This document shows, piece after piece, positions 44,090 to 56,900 of a stretch of 64,000 bases of DNA (its first letter is position 1; every line of letters begins with the position of its first letter). The notes beneath the pieces were generated by a model. That model saw only the letters and a list, made by a program, of their open reading frames with translations, ran no database searches and had not been told where the DNA came from. The translations under genes were made by a program, and so were the position numbers. Location of the stretch: positions 39,588,700-39,652,699 of the forward strand of contig CM050648.1 of NCBI GenBank assembly GCA_027574665.1, in the 5' to 3' direction. The stretch comes from Rhynochetos jubatus (lineage: Eukaryota > Chordata > Aves > Eurypygiformes > Rhynochetidae).

Positions 44090-44649
44090 AGGGCAGTGAG
44101 TGTTGCTCCTGCCCTGACGAGGCAGCTGGTTGTTATTCCTGTCCCGCTTGAGCTGTCCGGTTTGGCCCTTGCCCCGCTCACAGCATCTGGTTTTCCCAAG
44201 TCCTGCTTGGGGCAGTTAGTTGTGCTCTTGCTCAGCTCTGGGCAGTAAGCTTTGCCCCTGCTCTGCTCAGGGAGGCTTTTTTCTTTTTATGTCTTCGCTT
44301 ATGGCCTCCAGTTCGGCCACTGCCTTGCTCGGGTGGCTTCCTTTCACCATGCCCCTTTTGGGATGGCTGAGCTTTTCCCCTCTTTGTCTTGTGGAGGCTC
44401 ATTACATTACCCTTCCCACCACAGCATGCCTGGATTTACTCCAGCCCTGCTCACGTGGCCTTTTATGCCCCTGCCCAAACTGAGGTGGCTAGTTTTGCCC
44501 CTGCCCTGTATGGGGCATTTAGTATTGTCACTGCCCTGCGCAGGGTATCTCTTCTTCCCCTGGCTCCTCCTGGGGAATCTCGTTTGAATCCTGCCCCCAA
44601 CCTGCTCAGAGTGGATATCATTGCCATTGCCCACTGAGGGTCCTGGTTT
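44090..44649. repeat. Degenerate ~31-bp minisatellite (unit 3/4 junction)
   Basis: This is the copy of the block at 11336-11895. No gene is supported in it. Confidence 0.65.
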
Positions 44650-45375
44650 GCCCCAGCCTTTCCCTGTCACACAGTGCCTCCTGGCCCAGCACCTCTCATT
44701 TCCCTCCAGTCCTGGCTTGGGCATTTCTCCTGACTGAGTGGTGTCACACTGGGGCAGAGGCTGGGGAGGTTTCACCCTGGTCCCCTCCCAAGCTCAACCC
44801 CACACCTGGCTTTGGTCTGTGGCACTGCTGTGGGGCTGGTGGGGATGGGATGAACACTTGCCTGGCCCTGGAGGGCTCCTTGTCCCCCACTTTTGCAGGC
44901 AGACAGCAGCAGGCAGCTCTCTGTGTTTTCTGCAGGTGCTGCTGCCTGGGTGCTCAGGGGGCTTCACAACGCAAAACGTGCCAGCCCAAGTGCCAGGAGC
45001 TCACTGGACGTACAACACTCGTGCTCCTACCAGTCCCCCCAGTTACCGGTTTCCACCAATTGACTCACAGAGGGAAACTACCCCATGAATCACATATGCA
45101 AGTTCAAGACGGGTTTTTAATTCTGGCTTTGGTTTTTCTGCCTGTGGGGACCAAATGAGTATTGTTGTTCCAAGGTGATCCCAAAAGCTGAACAGGCGTT
45201 AAAAGTCTTCCTGGAGGGACCTGGGGGCAGGTGGGCCAGCCGGCAGAGCTCCATGTCTCTAGAAGGACCCTCTGAGCTCTTCCCTGACAGAGGTGGTCCT
45301 GGGAGGAGGGACGGGATGGGCTGCTGGTGCCCTTTGTGCAGCTCGGTCCAAAGCTGCTTGGGGACGGTTTTACAG

Positions 45376-45465
45376 TCATAGAATCATGAGCTTGGACAAG
45401 GACGTTGGGATCACTGAGTCCGACCATTCACCTAACACTACCAAGTCCACTACACCATGTCCCAG
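45376..45465 (-). mobile_element. CR1-type LINE 3' fragment (unit 4)
   Basis: Same position in the unit and same sequence as the fragment at 1081-1170. Confidence 0.75.
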
Positions 45466-45753
45466 TTGTGCTGCTTTGATGTACTGGTGGCTGGGTAGCT
45501 CCTACGGCCGACGTGGGAACCTGACTTTGCAGGTGTTTATGTCGCCGGTGGCAGGAACGCTCATACCCATCACCTACTCAAGCACATATGACATCACAAG
45601 CACCTGCACAAGCCAGCTGCGTGCTCCGGCCCTGGTAGCTCTCAGCCACCATTGACATCACAAGCACGGGCGTAGCCCAGCTGCACACTCCTGCCTGTCA
45701 GCAGCTCAGCCCTCGGTGAGAAGATGAGCTGCTGCAGTGGGCCGGTCACTTGG

Positions 45754-46148
45754 TGACGAGGCGATCGATGATGGATTCCAACACAACTCGATGAGAGTTG
45801 TAACTGAAGACCTTTATTCGCAAGAAGCGGCTGCAATATATACAGTTTGAATTCCTGATCACGCGCTCAAGCCTTGCTGATTGGTTACATTGGTTTTGCC
45901 ATACGTTGTCCACGCGCCTTAAGCTAATACATGATTGGCTAGCGCTATCTGCCCCCGTCACCGTCTACATCCTGGAGCCCTCAGCTTAGTTCCTGGTTTT
46001 GCTCTTGCTTCATCGCTCCTCTTCCTCTTTTTGTGTTCTCAAGTACGCTTCAAGGTCGTGGGCGGCGGCCTGCTGCGGCCTAATGCTGACTGCAGCCTAC
46101 TCTTGCTCTGGTATCATATGACCATCCTCTGCCAAAAATGATCCCACA
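45754..46148 (-). mobile_element. Solo retroviral LTR (unit 4)
   Basis: Copy of the 1459-1853 insertion with the same ACTTGG flanks and the unit 3-type AGCTTAGTTCC variant. Confidence 0.85.
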
Positions 46149-49100
46149 ACTTGGGATCCCGTCACACCACAAGCACCTGCTCAAGCCAGGGGCCAGCTCC
46201 TGCCCTATGACATCACAAACACTTGCAGAAGCCAGGTGCCTACTCCTGGCCTATCAGCTCCTCAGGTACCAGTGACCTCACAAGCACCTGCACAGCAGGA
46301 GCCTCCTCACGCCCAGTAACTAAAAGGGTTTCTTTTCTCACTGCCTCAGGTTAGGTTATGATTGCATTTCATACAGTAGAAAATCAAAGAATTTTGTTCT
46401 AGGCATTTTTCCTGGGGCGGGGGGCTGTCTCGACTTCCCTAGAAACATATACAGTTACTTCCCACCTTTGAGGCCCACCTATTGGGTCAAATCCCACTTT
46501 GATTTTGGGTCAAATCCCACTAGCTCCCTGTTAGGATGCTTCCACAATTAAACCTTCATCTTGAGCTGTCTTCCACTGAACAGGACCAGCTCCAGGATCT
46601 GAATATACACAGTCCGTCCCCGAGATTCTTTCAGAAATGCAGTTGATCTTGATGCACCTCATTGACATTTACCACCTCACTTTAAAAATGTTATGTCCCT
46701 GGTACCGGTAAACAAAACTATCTCCTGTGAGAATGGTAAAGTGAATATGCTAATGGATTTCCTCCTACGGCAATATAAACTGTGAACTCCATCCTGCACA
46801 ACAGAGAAAGACTTCGTTTTGAGCGCCTGATTTCTTTAGGCACTTTAACGAACCATGTTTAACGCAAGCCACACTTTTCTCAACATCAAAAATGACAATA
46901 AGGTATTCTATTAATTTTACTGTTGAGATGAACGTGATTGCATCCAGATAGCTTGGAAAGGACCGTGGATGGTGACGGGTATATATCCCTGATACTGACC
47001 GAAGGAATATTCCCTTTTGAGAGGTAATTCTAACTTCCAGAAAAAGTCATCAAGAAGGATTTGTTTGATTTCAACAGGAAAGAGCCCAGCTCCTTGTCAA
47101 GTTGAGAGAACAAGGCAGAGAAGACAAGGACTGGACTTTTGGATTCTTAAAGGCACCTGTGCCTTTTTATCCTGACCTCAAAGCTCACAGAAACTCTTCA
47201 AAAAATAAAGTGAGGCCCTGAACTTTCATAAGAGACAGACACGTGTTTGTGCTGATTGACTGCGATGTTTATTCTTGTATGTAAAGGCTGAAATGTTCAG
47301 TTAAAGCTTTGGGCAACAGCGCAAGAGGGGCGGGAAGGAGGACGTTCAGCTGCAGAGGCCTCTGGGCGCCGTTTACAAGGAACCGCCTTGGCAGCAGTTC
47401 ACTGTAGCCCGAATGCTGAAAAACTGTTTTTTGAAAAACTGTCTCAGGCCACGTTCAGAAAGCACCAGAATGTAGTAAATGTTTCTATTGATTTTGCATT
47501 ATTAAATCCTGAAAAATAACCCAGCTTTGCATGATATCTAATTTATTTGATTTGGCACGTTAAACATTCTGTCCCGAAGACCAAAATGAACACCGCAGCG
47601 ATTCTTCACTCTGGAATTCGATGCCTGCAGAGGAATTCATTTTTTTTCAGTTTATTTATTCAGGAATATGAAAAAGCTCTGGTTTTAAAGTGTTCAACTG
47701 CTTCACCATTTCCACTGATATGAACTGCTAGTCTCTTGGGGACTACTATTTTAGGGTCCTGACAAAAAGTGGGTAGGACCCAGCTGAGTCTTAACGATGG
47801 CGAGAAGTGGACTGGGGCCGCAGTGGGCCGTGGAGGAGACAGGTCTTAATGATGCGTATTGAAACTGGAAGACCAGATGTGCATTTGGGACACCGATGAC
47901 CAAGTGAGCGTTATATTGCAGGCGTTTGCGCATTTGGCATCCACATTAAAATACAACCCAGGTCATACAACCTAAAACGTCTCGGTTGCACTCACCACAT
48001 CTCTAGTGCTGATTTGTCAGAACTGAAGGTGACAGTCACGCGCCCTGTCCTTAAGGCCGTAATGTCACTTTCTCTCCTGTAGTGTATCTCTGTCTGGAGG
48101 CGTATTGAGATAATTACACCTTTCATTTGTACTTTAAACCCATTGGCTTTGCCTGAAAAATAACCTAGCTTGCATTCAAGTGATGGATACTCTACTATAA
48201 AATAAATATTACCAAGGAGTTAATGACTTTTATGTTCAATCCAATATTCACAAACTATATCCTCACGCCTTTTAACCTGAAATCTCTTTTAAGAAAAGAT
48301 GTTTAAATTCCACATCTGGAAAACAGATTTTTTTTTTTTTTTTACCCTGTCTCAAATACAGTAAAATAACTTCTGAACAGACCTGAGCTCTTTAAATGAC
48401 TGCTCAACTCTTCCTTTCCACCGTGCTTCACTACTGACCTCTAATGAGCAGTAAGCAGATGCCGGAATTCTTTCCAGAGAAGAAAGCATACCCTTTTCTG
48501 AAGTTACCAAACGCTGAACTGGAGAATACACTTGTACTCTGGAGTAAGCAGTGCTAAGAGGATATTATTGCAGAAGGGCTATTGAGTTTTAATCTCACTG
48601 TGTCCCTGCATAATCATTTCCACCTATTGAGAGGGACATGGGCAGTTTTACGCTTACGCTTAGACTGAGGGTTGTTAAAAGTCACGGAAGCAGCAGCACG
48701 ATACTTACACCGCTGGGGAAAGAACAAACAACACCACAAAAGTCATATTACAATATTAACACAAGTTCCTTCCCATACGGGTTTAGGCTTTCAGAGCAAG
48801 TAGGAATGCTTCCAAGAGTTGCTGGATTAGATTCCTGTGTCATTCTTCCTAAGGAGCTGCTTTCCACTGGAACATGTGATATAACCGGGAGATGGTACTT
48901 TTTAACCAGCGTGAACTAGTAAAATTTCATCAGGTCAAAGTCAAACCTGCAAAGACAGGACATGACACTCAAGTCCGGAGCGCTTCTAGAACCAGGTGTG
49001 CAAACCTCATGGGAATACAAGTGAAACCTGAGTGTTTGTGAGAAGCAGCTTTGTAGTATATTGCAAAAAGAGGAGACCCTTGAAATAGTCTCACACATCT

Positions 49101-49346
49101 CTCCCTCGGTATGTGCTTGGCTGGTCAGGAATTTTGCTCCTGAGGAATACTGTATACTGTGTCAAGCACGTGACACTGAAAACCGTATTAGGTTTTCAAA
49201 GTATTCCATAGACTTCAGATGGTTAACGTGTTTTCAGTTCTGATATTTATTGTAAATGCATGTCGGTTGTCCCGATGTTTTAGCTGTTTACCCCTCATGC
49301 TATTGCATCATGAAGTTGTCATTGTATAATTTGACCCTCTTGTACA

Positions 49347-52300
49347 ATGTGTAGGGTAACAGCTCTTACGTTACCGTCCTCCCTGCGGGAGGATAAAGCT
49401 CTAGTGGACACGGGTGCACAGTGTACCCTCATGCCATCCAGCTGTGGAGGGGTACAGACCATTAGTATTTCTGGTGTGACTGGGAGCTCTCAACAACTGA
49501 TCGTGATGGGGGCTGAAATAAGCCTGACTGGGAAGGAGTGGCAAAGCCCGCCGCCCCCCCGCCTTGTGACTGTCTGAGATGCCCCGTGCATCCTTGGCAT
49601 AGACTGTCTCAAGAGAGGGTACTTTAAGGACCCGAAAGGGTACCGGTGGGCTATAGAGACTGAGGACATTGAGCAGCTGTCTGTTCTGCCCGGTCTCTCA
49701 GGGGACCCTTTTGTTTGGGATTGCTGAAAGCTGCAGACCAACAGGTGCCAATTGCTACCACAACAGTGCACCGGTGACAGTATCGCACTAACTGAGACTT
49801 GTTGCTTCCCATCCAGAAGCTGATTTGTCAACAGGAGAGCCAAGGGGCGATCAGCAAAACCCGCTCACCCACACACCCCATCTGGCCAGTGCGTAAGTCT
49901 GATGGAGAATGGAGACTGACAGTGGACTATCGTGGCCTGAATGAAGTCACGCCACCACTGAGTGCTGCCGTGCCGGGCATGCTGGAACTCCAGTACGAGC
50001 TGTAGTCAAAGGCAGCCAAGTGGTATGCCACGACTGACATTGCTAACGCCTTCTTCTCCATTCCTTTGGCAGCAGAGTGTAGGCCACAGTTTGCTTTCAC
50101 CTGGAGGGGCGTCCAGTACACCTGGAATCGACTGCCCCAGGGGTGGAAGCACAGCCCTACCGTCTGCCATGGACTGATCCAGACTGCACTGGAACAGGGT
50201 GCAGCGCCAGAGCATCTGCAATACATTGGTGACATCATTGTATGGGGTGACAGAGCAGATGAAGTTTTTGAGAGAGGGAAGATCATCCAAATCCTCCTGA
50301 AAGCTGGTTTTGCCATAAAGCAAAGTAAAGTCAAGGGACCTGCATGGGAGGTCCCTAGGAGTAAAATGGCAAGATGGACGTCGCCAGATGCCCATGGACG
50401 TGATCAACAAAATCACAGCCATGTCCCCACCAATGAGCAGAAAGGAAACTCAAGCTTTCCTAGGTGTTGTGGGTTTCTGGTGGATGCATATTCCAAATTA
50501 CAGCCAAATTGTAAGCCCTCTCCACGAAGTGACTCTTAAGAAAAACGATGTCAAGTGGGGCCCTGAGCAGCGACAAGCCTTTGAACAGATCAAGCAGGAG
50601 ATGGTGCACGCAGGAGCCCTTGGACTAGTCCAGACAGGGCCAGAGGTAAAGAATGTGCTCTACACCACAGCCGGGGAGAATGGCCCTACCTGGAGTCTCC
50701 GGCAGAAAGATCCAGGGAAGACCCGAGGTCGACCCCTGCGATTTTGGAGCTGTGATACTGGTAGCTTATGAGGGAGTCCGATCTGCCTCAGAGGTGGTTG
50801 GAACCGAAGCACGGATCCTCCTGGCACCTCGACTGCCAGTGCTGGGCTGGATGTTCAAGGGCAGAGTCTCTTCCGCTCATCATGCCACTGAAGCTACATG
50901 GAGTAAGTGGCTTGCCCTGATCACACAATGAGCTTGAATAAGAAATTCCAGTCGCCCAGGAATCTTAGAAGTGATCAGGGACTGGCCAGAAGGCAAAGAC
51001 TTTGGAATGTCACCAGAGGAGGAGGTGACACGGGCTGAAGAAGCCCCTTTGTACAACGAGTTGCCGAAAACCAAGAAGCAATATGCCCTGTTTACGGATG
51101 GGTCCTGCCCTGTTGTAGGGAAACATCAGAGGTGGAAAGCTGTTGTGTGGAGTCCCACACGACAAGTTGCAGAGACTGCGGAAGGCCAAGGTGAATCGAG
51201 TCACTTTGCAGAGGTGGAAGCCATCCAGCTGGCTTTGGACATTGCTCAACGAGAGAAATGGCCAGTGCTTTACCTCTGCACTGACTCATGGGTGGTGGCA
51301 AGTGCACTGTGGGGGTGGCTACAGCAATGGAAACAGAGCAGCTGGCAGCGCAGAGGCAAACCCATCTGGGCTGCCGCGCTATGGCAGGACATTGCTTCCC
51401 GTCTAGACAACCTGGTTGTCAAAGTGCGTCCTATAGACGCCCACGTATTCAAAAGCCGAGCCACTGAAGAACATCGATACAACCAGCAGGTGGATCAAGC
51501 GGCTAAGATTGCAGTGGCTCAGGTAGATCTGGACTGGCAACCTAAAGGTGAGCTGTTTATGGTTAGGTGGGCCCATGACACCTCGGGCCACCAGGGGAGA
51601 GATGCCACGTACAGATGGGCTCGTGACCGAGGGGTGGACTTGACCATGGACGCCATTGCGCAGGTTATTCACGAGCGTGAAACGTGCTGCAGTTAACCAA
51701 GCCAAGAGGGTAAAGCCTCCTTGGTATGGGGGGCGATGGCTGAAATATAAAAATGGGGAGGCCTGGCAGGTTGACACACTGCCCAAAACCTGCCAGGGCA
51801 AGTGCAATGTGCTCATAATGATCCACAGGGTGGCTGGAAACATATCCTGTGTCCCATGTCACTGCCCAAAACACCACCTTGGGCCTTGAAAGGCAAGTCC
51901 TGTGGCAACACGGCACCCCAGAAAGGATTGAATCAGATAATGGGACTCATTTCTGAAGCAGCCTCATGGACACCTGGGCTGAAGAACACAGAACTGAGTG
52001 GGTGTACCACATTCCCTACCGTGCACCTGCCTCAGGGAAGGTGGAGCGGTGCCATGGGCTGTTAAAGACCACCCTGAGAGCAATGGCGGGCGGAACACTC
52101 AGGAATTGGGATGCCAACCTAGCAAGGCCACTTGGTTAGTTAACACCAGGGGATCCGTCAATCGAGCTGGCCACGCACACTCAAACCCCCTACGGACGGT
52201 AGCAGGAGATAAGGTCCCTGTAGTACGTACTAGAAGCATGCTGGGAAAAACGGTTTGGGTTCCTCCCACCTCGGGCAAAGGCAAACCCATCCGTGGGGTT

Positions 52301-52405
52301 GCTTTTGCTCAAGGACCTGGGCGCACTTGGTGGGTGATGAGAGAAGATGGGGAAGTCCGCTGTGTGCCGCAGGGGGATTTGATTTGGGGAGAAAATAGCC
52401 CATAA
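49347..52405 (+). pseudogene. ERV-L-like pro-pol pseudogene (unit 4)
   Basis: Copy with all the lesions of unit 1 and the same group variants as unit 3, except HHATEATW as in units 1 and 2. The RNase H stretch (50971-51696) is open. The polypurine tract and LTR start are at 52698-52855. Confidence 0.85.
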
Positions 52406-53932
52406 ATTGCAGTGCATGTGGGACATGAATTGGTGCCACTAACCCCTGGTTTTGAGCTTTATGTTACAGGCACCTGCTATGGTAGAAACTACCCCACCCT
52501 ACAGAGGTCCAGCCTGGCCAGGAGCACAGCAGTGACCTGGCCTGAGCTGGCTTCGGCGCCCAACGATCCCACGCAACCCTTCCACCTGTGCCTGTCCTGA
52601 GTGACCCCACACTGATGAAACCTGAAGTCATGGACTAATGGACATTGTGCCGAGACGGTCCATAGACTGAGGGAATGATGTGTGTGTGGGATGTGATGGG
52701 AAAGGGGGAGTGGGCTGATGAGACTTTATGGAACAGCGTGGGGCGTGAGCATGATGTAAATGGTGTGAAACAAGGGGTGGAGAACGTGGTGGTTTCAGGC
52801 GGGATCAAGCTGCTCTCCTGCACAGAGCTGGCCCGCCCACAGCGGCCGAGGGATTTTGTTTCATTCCAAGATACGTCAGGCTCAGTGGTCAGGCTGGGCG
52901 CACGCGCAATTTGGGAGGCGCCAAAGTGGCCCTGGGGAGTGGATTTGTTTAGGCTTTTGAGGCTAGCAGGTAGCTGTGCCGATGGAGGCTTTTGTTAGCT
53001 CTTGGAGGTCTCTTAGCAGAGAAGCAGCTTCTTTTGTTAGGCTGGTGGGAGAGTTGGTGGGTTTACTTCCTCTCGGGCTCTGGGGCTTGGGGGGATTTTT
53101 CTCTCCACTCTGGCTCAGGGGTGTGGGGTTTTTTTCTCTCTGCTCTTGGGCTCGGGGTTGTTTTTTTCCTCTCTGCTTGGATTTTTCTTCCTCTTTTGGA
53201 ATCTTAAAAAGATGGCCCAGGTGGTGGGGACCATCAGTGGCAATGTTTGTAATGCCTTGGTTCCTTGGCTCTCTCGCACTTGGGAGAAGACAACATGAAT
53301 CACACACCGGCAACCTGAGCCTCTAAGTGAGCAGCACTGGGGATGCTCTGTTCCCGGGCACTTCTTTCCCTGAGATCTCTACATGCTAATGTAATAGGCT
53401 CAGCAGGTAGAGAAGGCTTCCACCCGTCTGGACCAACAGGGTGGGCTTTCATAAAGGAAGTCTTGAGTTCAAAATTTCCAAAACCCCCGAACCTCTCTGT
53501 TCATTCTGCACTGTCACACTCTACAGAAATCAGAAGCGCCACTTGGGACTGGGTTAGGTTGTGATGGCAATTTTGATGCTTGGTTAGCGTTCTTTTGCTA
53601 ATGTTTGTCTGCGGCCTTTGGTGGTAAATTCCAGGTTGTGACAGCAAGCTCTGTCACCAGTACTGAACGCTTTTGGCTGTAAGTCGTGCACCTGAAATAA
53701 CTGGCAAAGAGTGAGACAGCATTTGCTGGGGATACTCAATGCTTAGTCCTACCCTCCAGAGTTCCCTTTGGATTACTTTTCACTCTTCATTTTCTTGCAT
53801 TCCTCTCTGAATCTGATCACCAGATTGCTTACATCTGTCCTCGGCCGCTTTCCCTTGGGCGCGCTCTCATCGCCGGTTACACAGGACAATTGAGTCTTTG
53901 GCAAGCTTGTTTTTAATTGCTCTGGTCAGGGG

Positions 53933-56900
53933 CTGCAGCCGCTGGGTGAACTGGCAGTGGCGGGAGCACACGTTGTTCAAGTGAGTGTGCACCCAGCTGC
54001 TGCCAACTTCCTGCAGCAGGACGTGAGTCCTTCGGGTGGCCACTCAAGGCTTGCACACCTTCCCCCACTGAGCTCCTGCCATCCCCGTTTCTCTCACCAT
54101 GGGAAGACCCTGAGGGGTTCCCACCACTGTGCACCTGCTGACCGTGAGCGTGATCCTGCCCTTGTTAGCAGCGCGTGCGTCTGCACTTGGGAGCTGGGCC
54201 GTCATCTCGGATTCGCCGCAGGCTCATCCCCATCTCCGTGTGTGTTCTTTTCCTGGGGCAGCGCTGAGGGGAAGCTCCCACCGAGTGCCGTGTTTGACTG
54301 GAGGCTGGAGCCGCTGGGTGAACTGGCAGTGGCGGGAGCACACGTTGTTCAAGTGAGTGTGCACCCAGCTGCTGCCAACTTCCTGCAGCAGGACGTGAGT
54401 CTGTCGGGTGGCCACTCAAGGGGTGCACACCTTCCCCCACTGAGCTCCTGCCACCCCCGTTTCTCTTACCATGGGAAGACCCGGAGAGGTTCCCGCCGCT
54501 GTGCGCCTGCTGACCGTGAGCGTGATCCTGCCCTTGTTCGCAGCGCGTGCGTCTCAACTTGGGAGCTGGGTCGTCGCCTTGGCTTCTCTGCAGGCTCATC
54601 CCCATCTCCGCGTGTGTTCTTTTCCTGGGGCAGCGCCGAGGGGAAGCTCCCACAGAGTGCCGTGTTTGACGGGAGGCTGGAGCTGCTGGGTGAACTGGCG
54701 CTGGCGGGAGCACACGTTGTTCAAGTGAGTGTGCACCCAGCTGCTGCCAACTTCCTGCAGCAGGACGTGAGTCTCTCGGGTGGCCACTCAAGGCGTGCAC
54801 ACCTTCCCCCACTGAGCCCCTGCCACCCCCGTTTCTCTTACCATGGGAAGACCCGGAGAGGTTCCCACCGCTGTGCGCCTGCTGACCGTGAGCGTGATCC
54901 TGCCCTTGTTCGCAGCACGTGCGTCTCAACTTGGGAGCTGGGTCGTCGTCTCGGCTTCTCTGCAGGCTCATCCCCATCTCCGCGTGTGTTCTTTTCCTGG
55001 GGCAGCGCCGAGGGGAAGCTCCCACCGAGTGCCGTGTTTGACGGGAGGCTGGAGCTGCTGGGTGAACTGGCGCTGGCGGGAGCACACGTTGTTCAAGTGA
55101 GTGTGCACCCAGCTGCTGCCAACTTCCTGCAGCAGGACGTGAGTCTCTCGGGTGGCCACTCAAAGCTTGCACACCTTCCCCCACTGAGCTCCTGCCACCC
55201 CCGTTTCTCTTACCATGGGAAGACCCGGAGAGGTTCCCGCCGCTGTGCGCCTGCTGACCGTGAGCGTGATCCTGCCCTTGTTCGCAGCACGTGCGTCTCA
55301 ACTTGGGAGCTGGGTCGTCGCCTTGGCTTCTCTGCAGGCTCATCCCCATCTCCGCGTGTGTTCTTTTCCTGGGGCAGCGCCGAGGGGAAGCTCCCACCGA
55401 GTGCCGTGTTTGACGGGAGGCTGGAGCTGCTGGGTGAACTGGCGCTGGCGGGAGCACACGTTGTTCAAGTGAGTGTGCACCCAGCTGCTGCCAACTTCCT
55501 GCAGCAGGACGTGAGTCTGTCGGGTGGCCACTCAAGGGGTGCACACCTTCCCCCACTGAGCCCCTGCCACCCCCGTTTCTCTTACCATGGGAAGACCCGG
55601 AGAGGTTCCCACCGCTGTGCGCCTGCTGACCGTGAGCGTGATCCTGCCCTCGTTCGCAGCGCGTGCCTCTCAACTTGGGAGCTGGGTCGTCGTCTCGGCT
55701 TCTCTGCAGGCTCATCCCCATCTCCGCGTGTGTTCTTTTCCTGGGGCAGCGCCGAGGGGAAGCTCCCACCGAGTGCCGTGTTTGACGGGAGGCTGGAGCT
55801 GCTGGGTGAACTGGCGCTGGCGGGAGCACACGTTGTTCAAGTGAGTGTGCACCCAGCTGCTGCCAACTTCCTGCAGCAGGACGTGAGTCTCTCGGGTGGC
55901 CACTCAAGGCTTGCACACCTTCCCCCACTGAGCTCCTGCCACCCCCGTTTCTCTTACCATGGGAAGACCCGGAGAGGTTCCCGCCGCTGTGCGCCTGCTG
56001 ACCGTGAGCGTGATCCTGCCCTTGTTCGCAGCGCGTGCCTCTCAACTTGGGAGCTGGGTCGTCGCCTTGGCTTCTCTGCAGGCTCATCCCCATCTCCGCG
56101 TGTGTTCTTTTCCTGGGGCAGCGCCGAGGGGAAGCTCCCACCGAGTGCCGTGTTTGACGGGAGGCTGGAGCTGCTGGGTGAACTGGCGCTGGCGGGAGCA
56201 CACGTTGTTCAAGTGAGTGTGCACCCAGCTGCTGCCAACTTCCTGCAGCAGGACGTGAGTCTCTCGGGTGGCCACTCAAGGGGTGCACACCTTCCCCCAC
56301 TGAGCCCCTGCCACCCCCGTTTCTCTTACCATGGGAAGACCCGGAGAGGTTCCCACCGCTGTGCGCCTGCTGACCGTGAGCGTGATCCTGCCCTTGTTCG
56401 CAGCACGTGCGTCTCAACTTGGGAGCTGGGTCGTCGTCTCGGCTTCTCTGCAGGCTCATCCCCATCTCCGCGTGTGTTCTTTTCCTGGGGCAGCGCCGAG
56501 GGGAAGCTCCCACCGAGTGCCGTGTTTGACGGGAGGCTGGAGCTGCTGGGTGAACTGGCGCTGGCGGGAGCACACGTTGTTCAAGTGAGTGTGCACCCAG
56601 CTGCTGCCAACTTCCTGCAGCAGGACGTGAGTCTCTCGGGTGGCCACTCAAGGCTTGCACACCTTCCCCCACTGAGCTCCTGCCACCCCCGTTTCTCTTA
56701 CCATGGGAAGACCCGGAGAGGTTCCCACCGCTGTGCGCCTGCTGACCGTGAGCGTGATCCTGCCCTTGTTCGCAGCACGTGCGTCTCAACTTGGGAGCTG
56801 GGTCGTCGCCTTGGCTTCTCTGCAGGCTCATCCCCATCTCCGCGTGTGTTCTTTTCCTGGGGCAGCGCCGAGGGGAAGCTCCCACCGAGTGCCGTGTTTG

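Larger units (their letters stand above)
29035..44295. repeat. Macrosatellite unit 3 (11 internal monomers)
   Basis: This is the third complete unit, 15261 bp, which is unit 1 plus 10 x 372. It belongs with units 4 and 5 to a second sequence group (AGCTTAGTTCC in the solo LTR, TTCAAGACGGG near 29845). With unit 4 it shares CATCGCCGGTTAC before the array, where units 1 and 2 have CATCCCAGGCTAC. Confidence 0.97.
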